Assembly: GCF_014656215.1 (NCBI RefSeq)
Contig: NZ_BNBZ01000012.1
Location: 124,001 to 188,000, forward strand
Source of the DNA: Streptomyces zaomyceticus
Lineage (GTDB): Bacteria > Actinomycetota > Actinomycetes > Streptomycetales > Streptomycetaceae
DNA: 64,000 nt
Direction of reading: 5' to 3'
Shown: piece by piece, positions 33,799 to 41,623 of the stretch
How positions within the stretch are numbered: the first letter of the stretch is position 1
Layout: the number at the start of each line of letters is the position of its first letter
Notes under the pieces: model-generated
Databases searched by the model: none
What the model saw: the letters and a program-made list of their open reading frames with translations, nothing else
What the model was told of the DNA's origin: nothing
Position numbers and translations under genes: made by a program

Positions 33799-36087
33799 TC
33801 ATGACGTGCGTTCGAGGCGGACCACGACTCCCTTCGAGGTCGGGCAGTTGCTGACGTCGGCGACGCTGTCCAGGGGCACCAGGACGTTGGTCTCCGGGTA
33901 GTACGCCGCCGCCGAGCCGAGGCTGGCGGGGTACGCCACGACCCGGAAGTCCTTCGCGCGGCGCTCCCGGCCGTCGTGCCAGACGCTCACCAGGTCCACG
34001 GTGTCACGGTCGGCGAGGCCCAGGGCCTCCAGGTCGGCAGGGTTCACGAGGACGACCCGGCGGGCGTCGTGGATACCGCGGTAGCGGTCGTTCGGCGCGT
34101 ACCAGACGGTGTTCCACTGGTCGTGCGAGCGGAGGGTCTGCAGCAGCAGGTGTCCCTCGGGGACGTGCGGCATGGTGAAGTCGTTGCGGGTGAAGACGGC
34201 CCTGCCGCTCGGGGTCGGGAAGACTCCCCGGTTCACCGGGTTGGGCAGGTTGAAGCCGCCGGGCTCGGCCACCCGGGTGTTGAAGTCCTCGAAGCCGGGC
34301 ACGACGCGCGAGATCCGGTCACGGATGGCGCCGTAGTCGGCCTCGAAGAGTTCCCACGGCACCGCGGGCTCGTCACCGAGGGTCCGGCGGGCGAGCCGGG
34401 CGACGATCGCGACCTCACTGAGCAGATACGGGGAGGCGGGCGGAAGCTTTCCCCGGGAGGCGTGGACATCGCTCATGGAGTCCTCGACGGTGACGAACTG
34501 CTCGCCGGTCGCCTGAACGTCCCGGTCGCTGCGGCCCAGCGTGGGCAGGATCAGCGCGGTGTCGCCGCAGACGGTGTGGGAGCGGTTGAGTTTGGTCGAG
34601 ATGTGCGCGGTGAGCCGGCACGTCCGCATCGCGGCCTCGGTGACCTCGCTGTCGGGGGTGGCCCGGACGAAATTGCCCGCGACACCCAGGAAGACCCTGG
34701 CGCGGCCCTCGTCCATGGCCCGGATGCCGTTCACGGCGTCCAGGCCGTGGTGCGCGGGCGGGGTGAAGCCGAACTCGGCCCCCAGGGCGTCGAGGAACTC
34801 CTGCGGCATCTGCTCCCACACCCCCATCGTGCGGTCGCCCTGCACATTGCTGTGGCCGCGCACCGGGCAGACGCCGGCGCCGGGCCGGCCGATGTTGCCA
34901 CGGGCGAGGAGGAAGTTGACGACCTCGCGGATGGTCGGCACCCCGTGCTTGTGCTGGGTGAGCCCCATCGCCCAGCACACGATGATCCTCCCGCTCCTCA
35001 GCACCCGCTCGAAGACCTCCTGGATCTCCTCGCGGGAGAGCCCGGTCGCCGCCAGGACGTCCGCCCAGTCGATCTTCCGCGCGTGCGCGGCGAAGTCCTC
35101 GAAGCCGGTGGTGTGCGTCCGGATGAACTCGTGGTCGAGTACGGTTCCCGGTTCCGCCTCCTCGGCCTCCAGGAGCAGCCGGTTCAGGGCCTGGAACAGG
35201 GCCAGGTCGCCCCCGGCGCGGATGTGCAGGAACTGGTCGGCGATCGGGGTGCCGCGGCCGAGGAGACCGCGGGCCTTCTGCGGGTGCTTGAAGCGCATCA
35301 GGCCGGCCTCGGGCAGCGTGTTGACCGCCACGACCTGGCCGCCGTTGCGCTTGGTCTCCTCGAGGGCGGAGAGCATCCGGGGGTGGTTGGTGCCCGGGTT
35401 CTGGCCCACCACGAAGATCAGGTCGGCCTCGTGGATGTCGTCGAGGGAGACGCTGCCCTTGCCGATGCCCAGGGTCTGGGACATCGCGAAACCGCTCGAC
35501 TCGTGACACATGTTGGAGCAGTCGGGAAGGTTGTTCGTGCCGTACGCGCGGGCGAAGAGCTGGAGGAGGAACGCGGCCTCGTTGTTCAGCCGGCCGGAGA
35601 CGTAGAAGAGGGCCTCGTCGGGGGAGTCCAGCCCCCGCAGTTCCTCGGCGAGCAGGCCGAGCGCCTCGTCCCAGCCGATCGGCTCGTAGTGGGTCCCGCC
35701 GGGCCGCTTCACCATGGGCTCCGTCAGCCGGCCCTGCTGGTTCAGCCAGTAGTCGGACTTCCCGTCGAGTTCGGCGACCGAGTGCGCGCGGAAGAACTCC
35801 CGGGTGACGCGCCGCGACGTGGCCTCGTCGTTGATGTGCTTCGCGCCGTTCTCGCAGTACTCGTTCCTGTGCCGCTTGCCCGGCGCGGGCTCCGGCCAGG
35901 CGCAGCCGGGGCAGTCGATGCCCCGGGGCTGGTTGATGTTCAGCAGCGTCAGCGCGGTGCGGCGGGGCGAGGTCTGGCTCAGTGAGTACTCCAGCGCGTG
36001 CGTCACCGCGGGCAGACCCGTCGCCCAGGTCTTGGGCGGGGTGACCTTCAGGTCGTCGCCCGGGTCGTCCTCGATGCGGCTGCTCAT
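33799..36087 (-). CDS. FdhF/YdeP-family molybdopterin oxidoreductase (copy 1)
   Basis: This 762-residue protein is a cytosolic molybdopterin oxidoreductase of the FdhF/YdeP group. CPGCAWPEP (Cys 59 and 62) replaces the usual four-Cys cluster motif of formate dehydrogenases. The core shows DCSNMCHESSG, VVGQNPGTNHPRML, GLTQHKHGVPTIREVVNFLLARGNIGR split motifs, RGHSNVQGDR, and a C-terminal molydopterin-dinucleotide-binding domain with LRSHDQWNT. There is no in-frame selenocysteine TGA. No electron-transfer subunits are encoded nearby, so its redox partner and substrate are unknown. It lies upstream of fdhD on the same strand and is a paralogue of the gene at 41624-43954. Confidence 0.9.
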   Translation of the reverse strand: MSSRIEDDPGDDLKVTPPKTWATGLPAVTHALEYSLSQTSPRRTALTLLNINQPRGIDCPGCAWPEPAPGKRHRNEYCENGAKHINDEATSRRVTREFFRAHSVAELDGKSDYWLNQQGRLTEPMVKRPGGTHYEPIGWDEALGLLAEELRGLDSPDEALFYVSGRLNNEAAFLLQLFARAYGTNNLPDCSNMCHESSGFAMSQTLGIGKGSVSLDDIHEADLIFVVGQNPGTNHPRMLSALEETKRNGGQVVAVNTLPEAGLMRFKHPQKARGLLGRGTPIADQFLHIRAGGDLALFQALNRLLLEAEEAEPGTVLDHEFIRTHTTGFEDFAAHARKIDWADVLAATGLSREEIQEVFERVLRSGRIIVCWAMGLTQHKHGVPTIREVVNFLLARGNIGRPGAGVCPVRGHSNVQGDRTMGVWEQMPQEFLDALGAEFGFTPPAHHGLDAVNGIRAMDEGRARVFLGVAGNFVRATPDSEVTEAAMRTCRLTAHISTKLNRSHTVCGDTALILPTLGRSDRDVQATGEQFVTVEDSMSDVHASRGKLPPASPYLLSEVAIVARLARRTLGDEPAVPWELFEADYGAIRDRISRVVPGFEDFNTRVAEPGGFNLPNPVNRGVFPTPSGRAVFTRNDFTMPHVPEGHLLLQTLRSHDQWNTVWYAPNDRYRGIHDARRVVLVNPADLEALGLADRDTVDLVSVWHDGRERRAKDFRVVAYPASLGSAAAYYPETNVLVPLDSVADVSNCPTSKGVVVRLERTS

Positions 36088-36153
36088 GACCGATGCGCCT
36101 CTTTCCCTTTGTTCGGGGCCCTGCGTTCCGGGGATCGTGAGCCGAATATCCGC

Positions 36154-36273
36154 TTATTCGCGGAGTGAAGTCAAAGAGGGGAATTCGATGACCTGAAAGG
36201 TGTGGCCTATTGCTACGAATTCCCAGGTCAGAGCGGATCTGTCGGCTCGGATTGGCGCCACCGATGACGTCAT
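36154..36273 (-). CDS. 39-residue ORF inside a low-GC inverted-repeat element
   Basis: ATG 36273 is preceded by AAAGAGGG at about 8 nt, a good ribosome-binding site, and opens a 40-codon frame ending in TAA at 36154. Its codons have many A/T third positions (TCA, GTA, ATA, TTT, TCT, TTG), unlike neighbouring genes. The product is moderately hydrophobic in the middle (LTWEFVAIGHTFQVIEF). It may be a leader peptide for the YdeP gene 66 nt downstream, or cargo of an inserted element; I do not recognise it. Confidence 0.4.
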   Translation of the reverse strand: MTSSVAPIRADRSALTWEFVAIGHTFQVIEFPSLTSLRE

Positions 36274-36295
36274 AGCGAAACCCTCTTTGACTTCA
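36166..36295. repeat. 130-bp low-GC element with 15-bp inverted ends
   Basis: TGAAGTCAAAGAGGG (36166-36180) is repeated as its exact reverse complement CCCTCTTTGACTTCA (36281-36295), separated by 100 nt. Inside lies a second inverted pair, GGGAATTCG (36179-36187) with CGAATTCCC (36216-36224), and GACCTG with CAGGTC. The stretch is visibly poorer in GC than its surroundings. No target-site duplication is obvious. It could be a miniature element or a two-site operator region. Confidence 0.6.
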
Positions 36296-36370
36296 TCCCG
36301 CCCTCCCCCGAAAGTGGTCGGCGGGTGAGAAATGCGCGACTGCCCCCGGGCAGAGGAAGAAGGCAGCCCC

Positions 36371-37390
36371 GTGTCCCGACCGCTCCTCGACAGGACCGTC
36401 CCGTCCCCGCTGACGGACCGCTTCGGACGGGTCCACACCGACCTCCGGGTGTCGCTCACCGACCGCTGCAACCTCCGCTGCACCTACTGCATGCCCGCCG
36501 AGGGCCTCGACTGGCTGCCCCGGCCGGAACTGCTCACCGACGACGAGGTCGTCCGGCTCGTCCGTGTCGCCGCCGGGCGCCTCGGCATCACGGAGGTGCG
36601 GCTGACCGGCGGCGAACCGTTGCTGCGCCGGGGCCTGCCCGGACTCGTCGCCCGGCTGCACGCCCTGCCCGACGCTCCCGAACTGTCCCTCACCACCAAC
36701 GGCATCGGCCTGGCGCGCAGCGCCGCCGCCCTGCGGGAGGCCGGGCTGCGCCGGGTCAACATCAGCCTCGACACCCTGCGCCCCGAGCGGTTCACCGCGA
36801 TCACCCGGCGCGACCGGCTCGACGACGTCCTGGACGGCCTGCGCGCCGCCCGCACCGCCGGTCTCTCACCGGTCAAGATCAACACCGTCCCGGTGCGAGG
36901 GGTCAACGACGACGAGATCGCCGACCTGGCCGCCTTCGCCGTCGAGCACGGCTACCGGGCGAGATTCATCGAGTCGATGCCGCTGGACGCGCACGGCGCC
37001 TGGGACCGGGACCGGATGGTCACCGCCGAGGAGATCCTGGACCGCCTCGGCGAACGCTTCGAGCTGCTCCCGGCCGGACGGCGGGACAACGCGCCCGCCG
37101 AGGAGTGGCGGATCGCCGGAACGGACACGGTGGTGGGCGTCATCGCCAGCGTCACCCGCCCCTTCTGCGGCAGCTGCGACCGGGTGCGGCTCACCGCCGA
37201 CGGACAGCTGCGCAACTGCCTCTTCGCCACCGAGGAGTCCGATCTGCGGGCCCTGCTGCGCGGTGGCGCCGACGACGCGGCCCTGGAGGCGGCCTGGCGG
37301 AGCTCGATCGGCGGGAAGGGTCCGGGCCATGCCATCGACAGCCCGGAGTTCCGGCGGCCGGAGCGTCCGATGTCGGCGATCGGCGGCTGA
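36371..37390 (+). CDS. moaA: MoaA, GTP 3',8-cyclase of molybdopterin synthesis
   Basis: This 339-residue radical SAM enzyme has the N-terminal cluster motif CNLRCTYC (Cys 33, 37, 40), a GGEPLLRRGLP motif, a C-terminal second cluster (Cys 266, 269, 283 in FCGSCDRV and LRNC) and the essential C-terminal GlyGly (MSAIGG). It carries out the first step from GTP. GTG 36371 is chosen because AAGAAGG precedes it by 7 nt; ATG 36332 would add 13 residues that do not look conserved. It starts the moaA-moeA-moaD-moaE series and is divergent from the YdeP gene. Confidence 0.95.
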   Translation: MSRPLLDRTVPSPLTDRFGRVHTDLRVSLTDRCNLRCTYCMPAEGLDWLPRPELLTDDEVVRLVRVAAGRLGITEVRLTGGEPLLRRGLPGLVARLHALPDAPELSLTTNGIGLARSAAALREAGLRRVNISLDTLRPERFTAITRRDRLDDVLDGLRAARTAGLSPVKINTVPVRGVNDDEIADLAAFAVEHGYRARFIESMPLDAHGAWDRDRMVTAEEILDRLGERFELLPAGRRDNAPAEEWRIAGTDTVVGVIASVTRPFCGSCDRVRLTADGQLRNCLFATEESDLRALLRGGADDAALEAAWRSSIGGKGPGHAIDSPEFRRPERPMSAIGG

Positions 37391-37394
37391 CACG

Positions 37395-37446
37395 GCGGCG
37401 GTACGGAAGTGACAGGAAGCGCGGCGGTACGGAAGTGACAGGAAGC
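37395..37446 (+). repeat. 26-bp tandem direct repeat in the moaA-moeA gap
   Basis: Two perfect adjacent copies of a 26-bp unit (starting GCGGCGGTACGGAAGTGAC, ending AGGAAGC) lie at 37395-37420 and 37421-37446, and a shortened third copy follows at 37455-37474. Each carries GGAAG next to GTGAC, resembling a ribosome-binding site and start. The third copy holds the alternative moeA start at 37464. Confidence 0.85.
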
Positions 37447-37484
37447 AGAGGGAAGCGGCGTAAGTGACGGAAGCGAGGAAGTCC

Positions 37485-38867
37485 ATGACGGCGGTACCGA
37501 TGAGCGACACCGGATTCTCCGGACGCTCGGAACGGGCGGAGACCCCGGTACCGGAGACCCCGGTGCCGTGGAACGCGGTACCGGAGAAGGTGGCGCCGGA
37601 GAGCCCGGTGGCTGCCCCGGCCGGCGGCGCGGAGGCGCCTTCGGCGGGCCGCCCGGGAGGCCCTTCGGCGGGGCGCCCCCACGCCACGGCCTGGGACCGG
37701 GCCCGGACCGTGGCCCGCGACGTACCGCCCCTGCCCGTCGTCACCCGTGACCTCGGCGAGGCACTCGGGCACGCACTCGCCGCGCCGTTGGCGGCGCTCA
37801 CCGCCCTGCCGCCGTTCGACACCTCCGCGATGGACGGCTGGGTCGTCGCGGGTCCGGGGCCCTGGAGGCTGCGGGGCGGAGGTGTCCTCGCCGGCGCGCG
37901 CCCCGAGCCCCTGCGGTTCGGCACCGCCGTCCCGGTCGCCACCGGCGCCCGGCTGCCCTCGGGGGCCACCGCGGTCCTGCGCCGGGAGTACGGGGAGGCC
38001 GACGCGCGCGGCGGGATGCTGCACGACCGCTCCACCGGCCCCGGACCCCTGGCGCCGGGCCGCGACGTCCGGCCCCGGGGCCAGGAGTGCCGGGCGGGCG
38101 AGCTCCTGCTCCCCGCCGGCACGACCGTGACCCCGGCCGTCCTCGGCCTCGCGGCGGCGGCCGGATACGACGCCCTCGCCGTGCACCGCCGCCCGGTTGT
38201 CGAACTCCTCGTGCTGGGCGACGAGTTGCTGGAGTCGGGCGTGCCCGGGGACGGGCGCGTGCGCGACGCGCTCGGCCCGCTCCTGCCTCCCTGGCTGGAC
38301 GCCGGGGGCGCGGACGTCACCGGCCGCCGCCTGGTGACGGACGCGCTCGCGCCGCTGTACGAGGCCGTACGCGACTCCACCGCCGATGTCGTCGTCACCA
38401 CCGGCAGCACGGCCGCCGGACCCGTCGACTTCCTGCACGACGCCCTCCGCGCGGCGGACGCCCGGCTCCTCGTCGACTCCGTCGCCGTACGGCCCGGCCA
38501 CCCCATGCTGCTCGCCGCGCTGCCGCCGGGTCCCGACGGCCGGCCCCGCCATGTGGTGGGCCTGCCCGGCAACCCGCTGGCCGCCGTCGCCGGGGCGCTG
38601 ACCCTCGCCGTACCGCTGCTGCGTCGGCTCGGCGGTCACGCGGACCCCGAGCCGCTCCGCGCGGCCTGCGCCGCCGCACTGCCGGGGCACCCGCGGGACA
38701 CCCGGCTGGTGCCGGTGCGCCGCCTGGGGCGGGACGTGGCGCCGCTGCCCTTCGACGGACCGGCGATGCTGCGCGGCCTCGCCCTCGCCGACGGCCTTGC
38801 CGTCGTGCCGCCGGGCGGGCTGCCCGCCGGAGCGACGGCCGAGGTGCTCGACGTTCCCGGGCGGTGA
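37485..38867 (+). CDS. moeA: MoeA, molybdopterin molybdotransferase
   Basis: This 460-residue protein inserts molybdate into adenylated molybdopterin. Landmarks: PPFDTSAMDGW, PVATGARLPSGATAVLRREY, GDELLESG, VVTTGSTAAGPVDFL, DSVAVRPGHPM and GLPGNPLAAV. The molybdate-loop serine region is less standard (STAAGPVDFLHDAL; usual MoeA has GGVSVGxxD), suggesting a diverged actinobacterial form. The first 70 residues are an extra low-complexity region (ETPVPETPVPWNAVPEK, GGPSAGRPHA). ATG 37485 has GAGGAAG upstream. It is the second gene of the Moco series. Confidence 0.88.
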   Translation: MTAVPMSDTGFSGRSERAETPVPETPVPWNAVPEKVAPESPVAAPAGGAEAPSAGRPGGPSAGRPHATAWDRARTVARDVPPLPVVTRDLGEALGHALAAPLAALTALPPFDTSAMDGWVVAGPGPWRLRGGGVLAGARPEPLRFGTAVPVATGARLPSGATAVLRREYGEADARGGMLHDRSTGPGPLAPGRDVRPRGQECRAGELLLPAGTTVTPAVLGLAAAAGYDALAVHRRPVVELLVLGDELLESGVPGDGRVRDALGPLLPPWLDAGGADVTGRRLVTDALAPLYEAVRDSTADVVVTTGSTAAGPVDFLHDALRAADARLLVDSVAVRPGHPMLLAALPPGPDGRPRHVVGLPGNPLAAVAGALTLAVPLLRRLGGHADPEPLRAACAAALPGHPRDTRLVPVRRLGRDVAPLPFDGPAMLRGLALADGLAVVPPGGLPAGATAEVLDVPGR

Positions 38868-38920
38868 CCGTCGCCCCCCGGGGGGAACCACCCACCCGAA
38901 CCCATCGAGGAGGCACGGCC

Positions 38921-39197
38921 GTGAAGCCGTCGACGACGACACCCGTTGGAACCATCCGCCACTGGGGCGGCGAAGGCCGAGGCCGGTACGGCGGAGGAGC
39001 CGTACCGCGCGACCACCCTCGCGGAGGCCCTGGCGCGGGCCCGTTCCCGCCGCGCCGACCGGCCGCGCCTCGCCCGGCTCCTGGGGCACGGCTCGTTCCT
39101 GGTGGACGGTCACCCGGTCGGCGCCCGGGACCACACCGCCGTACCGCCGGCCGAAGGGGGCACGGCCGACGTGCTGCCCCCGTTCGCGGGCGGCTGA
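38921..39197 (+). pseudogene. moaD: MoaD, molybdopterin synthase small subunit, apparently frameshifted
   Basis: GTG 38921 has an excellent GAGGAGG 7 nt upstream and encodes VKPSTTTPVGTIRHW, the expected first strand of MoaD. The rest of MoaD (AAKAEAGTAEEPYRATTL... ending LPPFAGG with the essential C-terminal GlyGly) continues in another frame from 38967. Removing one G from the GGGG run at 38964-38967 restores a continuous 91-residue MoaD. As given, the gene is broken by a +1 shift (or -2 deletion). A TTG at 38946 could start the second frame alone but has no ribosome-binding site and lacks strand 1. Sequencing error, a true mutation or slippage are all possible. It lies exactly where moaD is expected, between moeA and moaE. 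Confidence 0.78.
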
Positions 39198-39242
39198 GCC
39201 CGCCCCCGTACCGCCGCCCGCTCCCCCTCAGGAACCTGGACC

Positions 39243-39716
39243 ATGACGCACCTGCCCCCGCCCGTGACCCCGCCCGGCGTCCCCGCTTCCGCCGATGACC
39301 CGATCCGGCTCCTCGCCGTACGGGACACGCCGCTCTCCCTCGACGAGGTGTACACGGCGGTCGGCGACGATGCCGCGGGTGGCACCGCCCTCTTCGTCGG
39401 CACCGTGCGTGACCGCGACGGCGGCCGGGCGGTGACCTCCCTGGCTTACAGCGCCCACCCCGGCGCCGAGGCCGAACTGCGCCGGGTGGCCGAGAAGGTC
39501 GCCGCCGACTTCCCCGTCCGCGCGCTGGCCGCCGTGCACCGGACCGGCCCGCTGACCGTGGGCGAGGTCGCCGTCGTGGCGGCCGTCTCCTGCCCGCACC
39601 GCGCGGAGGCGTTCGCCGCCTGTGCGCGCCTGGTCGAGGACCTGAAGCACGAGGTGCCGATCTGGAAGCAGCAGATCTTCGTCGACGGCGAAGAGGAGTG
39701 GGTCGGCGCGTGCTGA
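39243..39716 (+). CDS. moaE: MoaE, molybdopterin synthase large subunit
   Basis: This 157-residue protein is MoaE: GGTALFVGTVRDRDGGR, LAYSAHPGAEAE, AAVHRTGPLTVGEVAVV and the active-site KHEVPIWKQQ are all present. It forms the synthase with thiocarboxylated MoaD and converts cPMP to molybdopterin. The N-terminal 20 residues are a Pro-rich extension. Its partner moaD lies 45 nt upstream with an apparent frameshift. Its end overlaps the start of the FUSC-family gene. Confidence 0.95.
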   Translation: MTHLPPPVTPPGVPASADDPIRLLAVRDTPLSLDEVYTAVGDDAAGGTALFVGTVRDRDGGRAVTSLAYSAHPGAEAELRRVAEKVAADFPVRALAAVHRTGPLTVGEVAVVAAVSCPHRAEAFAACARLVEDLKHEVPIWKQQIFVDGEEEWVGAC

Positions 39717-41599
39717 GCGACCGGGGGGAGCAGGGCGGCCCGGATGGAGTGGACGGAGCGGACGGCCCGGGGGAGTCGAAGGGCCGGGTCGCCCCGGAGG
39801 GAGGCGGGGTGCCGGAGAGAGGCGTCATGCCGACGGGAGGCGGAGGGCCGGCCTGCGTCGGTGCGCCCGGTCGTCGGCGGCGGGCGGCGGTCCGGGCGGG
39901 GCGGGCGCTCTCCCCCCGGGGCGCGCTGGCCCTGCAGAGCGTCGACGGTGCCCTGTCCTTCGCTCTGCGCGCCGCGCTCGCCATGGCGCTGCCCGCGCTG
40001 CCGCTCGCCCTGGCGGGGCGGGCGGATCTCGCCGTCTACACGATGCTCGGTTCCTTCACCACCACCTTCGGCCGCAACCTGCCCTACGCGCGCCGGGCCC
40101 GGGTGCTCGCCGTCGTCGCCGTGGCGATGACGGCGTGCGTGGGCTGCGGTGCGGCGCTCGGCGCCTGGGCGCAGCCGAGGGACGGGGGAGCGGGGGCCGC
40201 TGTGACGGTCGTGGCGACGGCGCTGGTGGCGGGAGGGGCGAAGTTCGCCTGCGACGCGGCCCGGCTGAGCGGTCTCGGCGCGGTGCTGCTGCTCTTCTCG
40301 TTCGCCGTGGCCGCCAACGGCTCGACCGACCCCGCCGACATCCCGCTCCGGACGGCCCTGGCCGCGACGGGCGCCGCCGTGGCCTGGGTCCTCGCCGTGC
40401 TCGGATGGTTCGTGCATCCGGACCGTCCGCAGCGGCTCGCCGTGGCGGCGGCGCTGCGCGAGCTGGCGGACCTGTGGGAGGCGGCGGCCTCGGGGAACGG
40501 CCGTGGGCTCGTACGGCACCGGGCGACGGCCGCCGTCCTCCAGGCGTACCGGACGCTCGGGGCGCTGCCGCCGACCGCGGCCCGACGAGGCGGCCGGGGC
40601 GACACGTGCCTCCGCCTCACCGACCTCGCATGGGCGCTGCTCGCCGGTTCGGCGCGCCGGACGCCGCACGACCCCACCGGTCTGGCACGGAACCTGCGCC
40701 GTCAGGTCCGGCTGCTCGTGAGCCGTCGGCGGCACCTGCCGCGGATGCTTCCCGAACTCGCGGTCCCGTCCCTGATCGCGCGGGCCGCCGCCGCCCCGGG
40801 GACCGTTCCGGACGACCCCACCACTCTGCGGGCCACCGAACTGCGGGCCACGGAACTGGTGACGGGGCGGGGCCAGGGCGTCCCCGCGCGTGCGGCGGTC
40901 CTGCTCGTACCGGCTCTGCGGATGGTTCTCGGCACCGGGCTGGCGGGAGGCGCGGCCCTGCTGCTCGGTCTCGGCCACGGCTATTGGGCGGCGATCTCCG
41001 CGGCGGCGGTACTGCACTCGATCAATGTGCGGACGGCGGCGCAGCGGGCCGTGCAGCGGACCCTCGGCACGACGGCGGGTCTGACGCTCGCCCTCGGCGT
41101 GCTGGCCGCGAGCCCCGAGCCCGTCGTCCTCGTCCTGGTGATCGTGCTCCTGGAGTTCCTGCTGGAGTACGTCGTCGCCCGCAACTACGGTCTCGGCGTC
41201 GTCTTCCTCACCCCGCTGGCGCTGCTCCTCACCGACCTGGCCGCTCCCTCGCCGGCCGGGGACCTCGTCCAGGACCGCGCGCTCAGCAGTCTGCTCGGTG
41301 TCGGCATCGCGCTGGTCTGCGCGCTCGTGGTGGTCCACGACCGGGCGGCGGTCCGGGCGCAGCGCGCGCTCGCCGCGTGCGCGGCGGCGTCGGGCGGTGC
41401 CGAGCGGGCCTTGCAGGAGGGGGCGGTGGGGTCGTTCCCGGTCGTGCAGACGCGGTTGGCGGCGGCCGTCGTGGAACTGCGCGAGGCCGACGACGCCGCG
41501 GCGGGCGAGTTGTGGCCGGCCGAGATCGACCCCACCGAACTCGCCGCCGCGGAACGGCGTGCGTATCTTCTCCTGGAACGGCTCGCCCACCAGGGGTGA
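39710..41599 (+). CDS. FUSC-family membrane protein
   Basis: This protein of about 629 residues has two blocks of membrane segments, one near 75-210 (LPALPLALAGRADLAVYTML, GGAKFACDAARLSGLGAVLL) and one near 400-520 (the FUSC_2-like GYWAAISAAAVLHSINVR, LLEFLLEYVVARNYGLGVVFLTPLALLL), separated by a cytoplasmic helical domain, with another at the end. This is the duplicated fusaric-acid-resistance/YccS layout. The substrate is unknown; aromatic acid efflux is typical. GTG 39710 overlaps the moaE stop; GTG 39698 is an alternative. The first 70 residues are Gly-rich and poorly conserved-looking. Co-transcription with the Moco genes looks positional rather than functional. Confidence 0.8.
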   Translation: MLSDRGEQGGPDGVDGADGPGESKGRVAPEGGGVPERGVMPTGGGGPACVGAPGRRRRAAVRAGRALSPRGALALQSVDGALSFALRAALAMALPALPLALAGRADLAVYTMLGSFTTTFGRNLPYARRARVLAVVAVAMTACVGCGAALGAWAQPRDGGAGAAVTVVATALVAGGAKFACDAARLSGLGAVLLLFSFAVAANGSTDPADIPLRTALAATGAAVAWVLAVLGWFVHPDRPQRLAVAAALRELADLWEAAASGNGRGLVRHRATAAVLQAYRTLGALPPTAARRGGRGDTCLRLTDLAWALLAGSARRTPHDPTGLARNLRRQVRLLVSRRRHLPRMLPELAVPSLIARAAAAPGTVPDDPTTLRATELRATELVTGRGQGVPARAAVLLVPALRMVLGTGLAGGAALLLGLGHGYWAAISAAAVLHSINVRTAAQRAVQRTLGTTAGLTLALGVLAASPEPVVLVLVIVLLEFLLEYVVARNYGLGVVFLTPLALLLTDLAAPSPAGDLVQDRALSSLLGVGIALVCALVVVHDRAAVRAQRALAACAAASGGAERALQEGAVGSFPVVQTRLAAAVVELREADDAAAGELWPAEIDPTELAAAERRAYLLLERLAHQG

Positions 41600-41623
41600 G
41601 CGCCCCCTGCGCGGCGCGCGGGG

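Noticed and set aside
33799..36087. Calling the YdeP-type proteins true formate dehydrogenases
   Set aside because: They lack the four-Cys cluster motif and selenocysteine codon, and no electron-transfer subunits are present; fdhD alone does not prove formate as substrate.
36332..36370. ATG 36332 as the moaA start
   Set aside because: The 13 added residues are not MoaA-like, and GTG 36371 has a well-spaced AAGAAGG; it remains a minor possibility.
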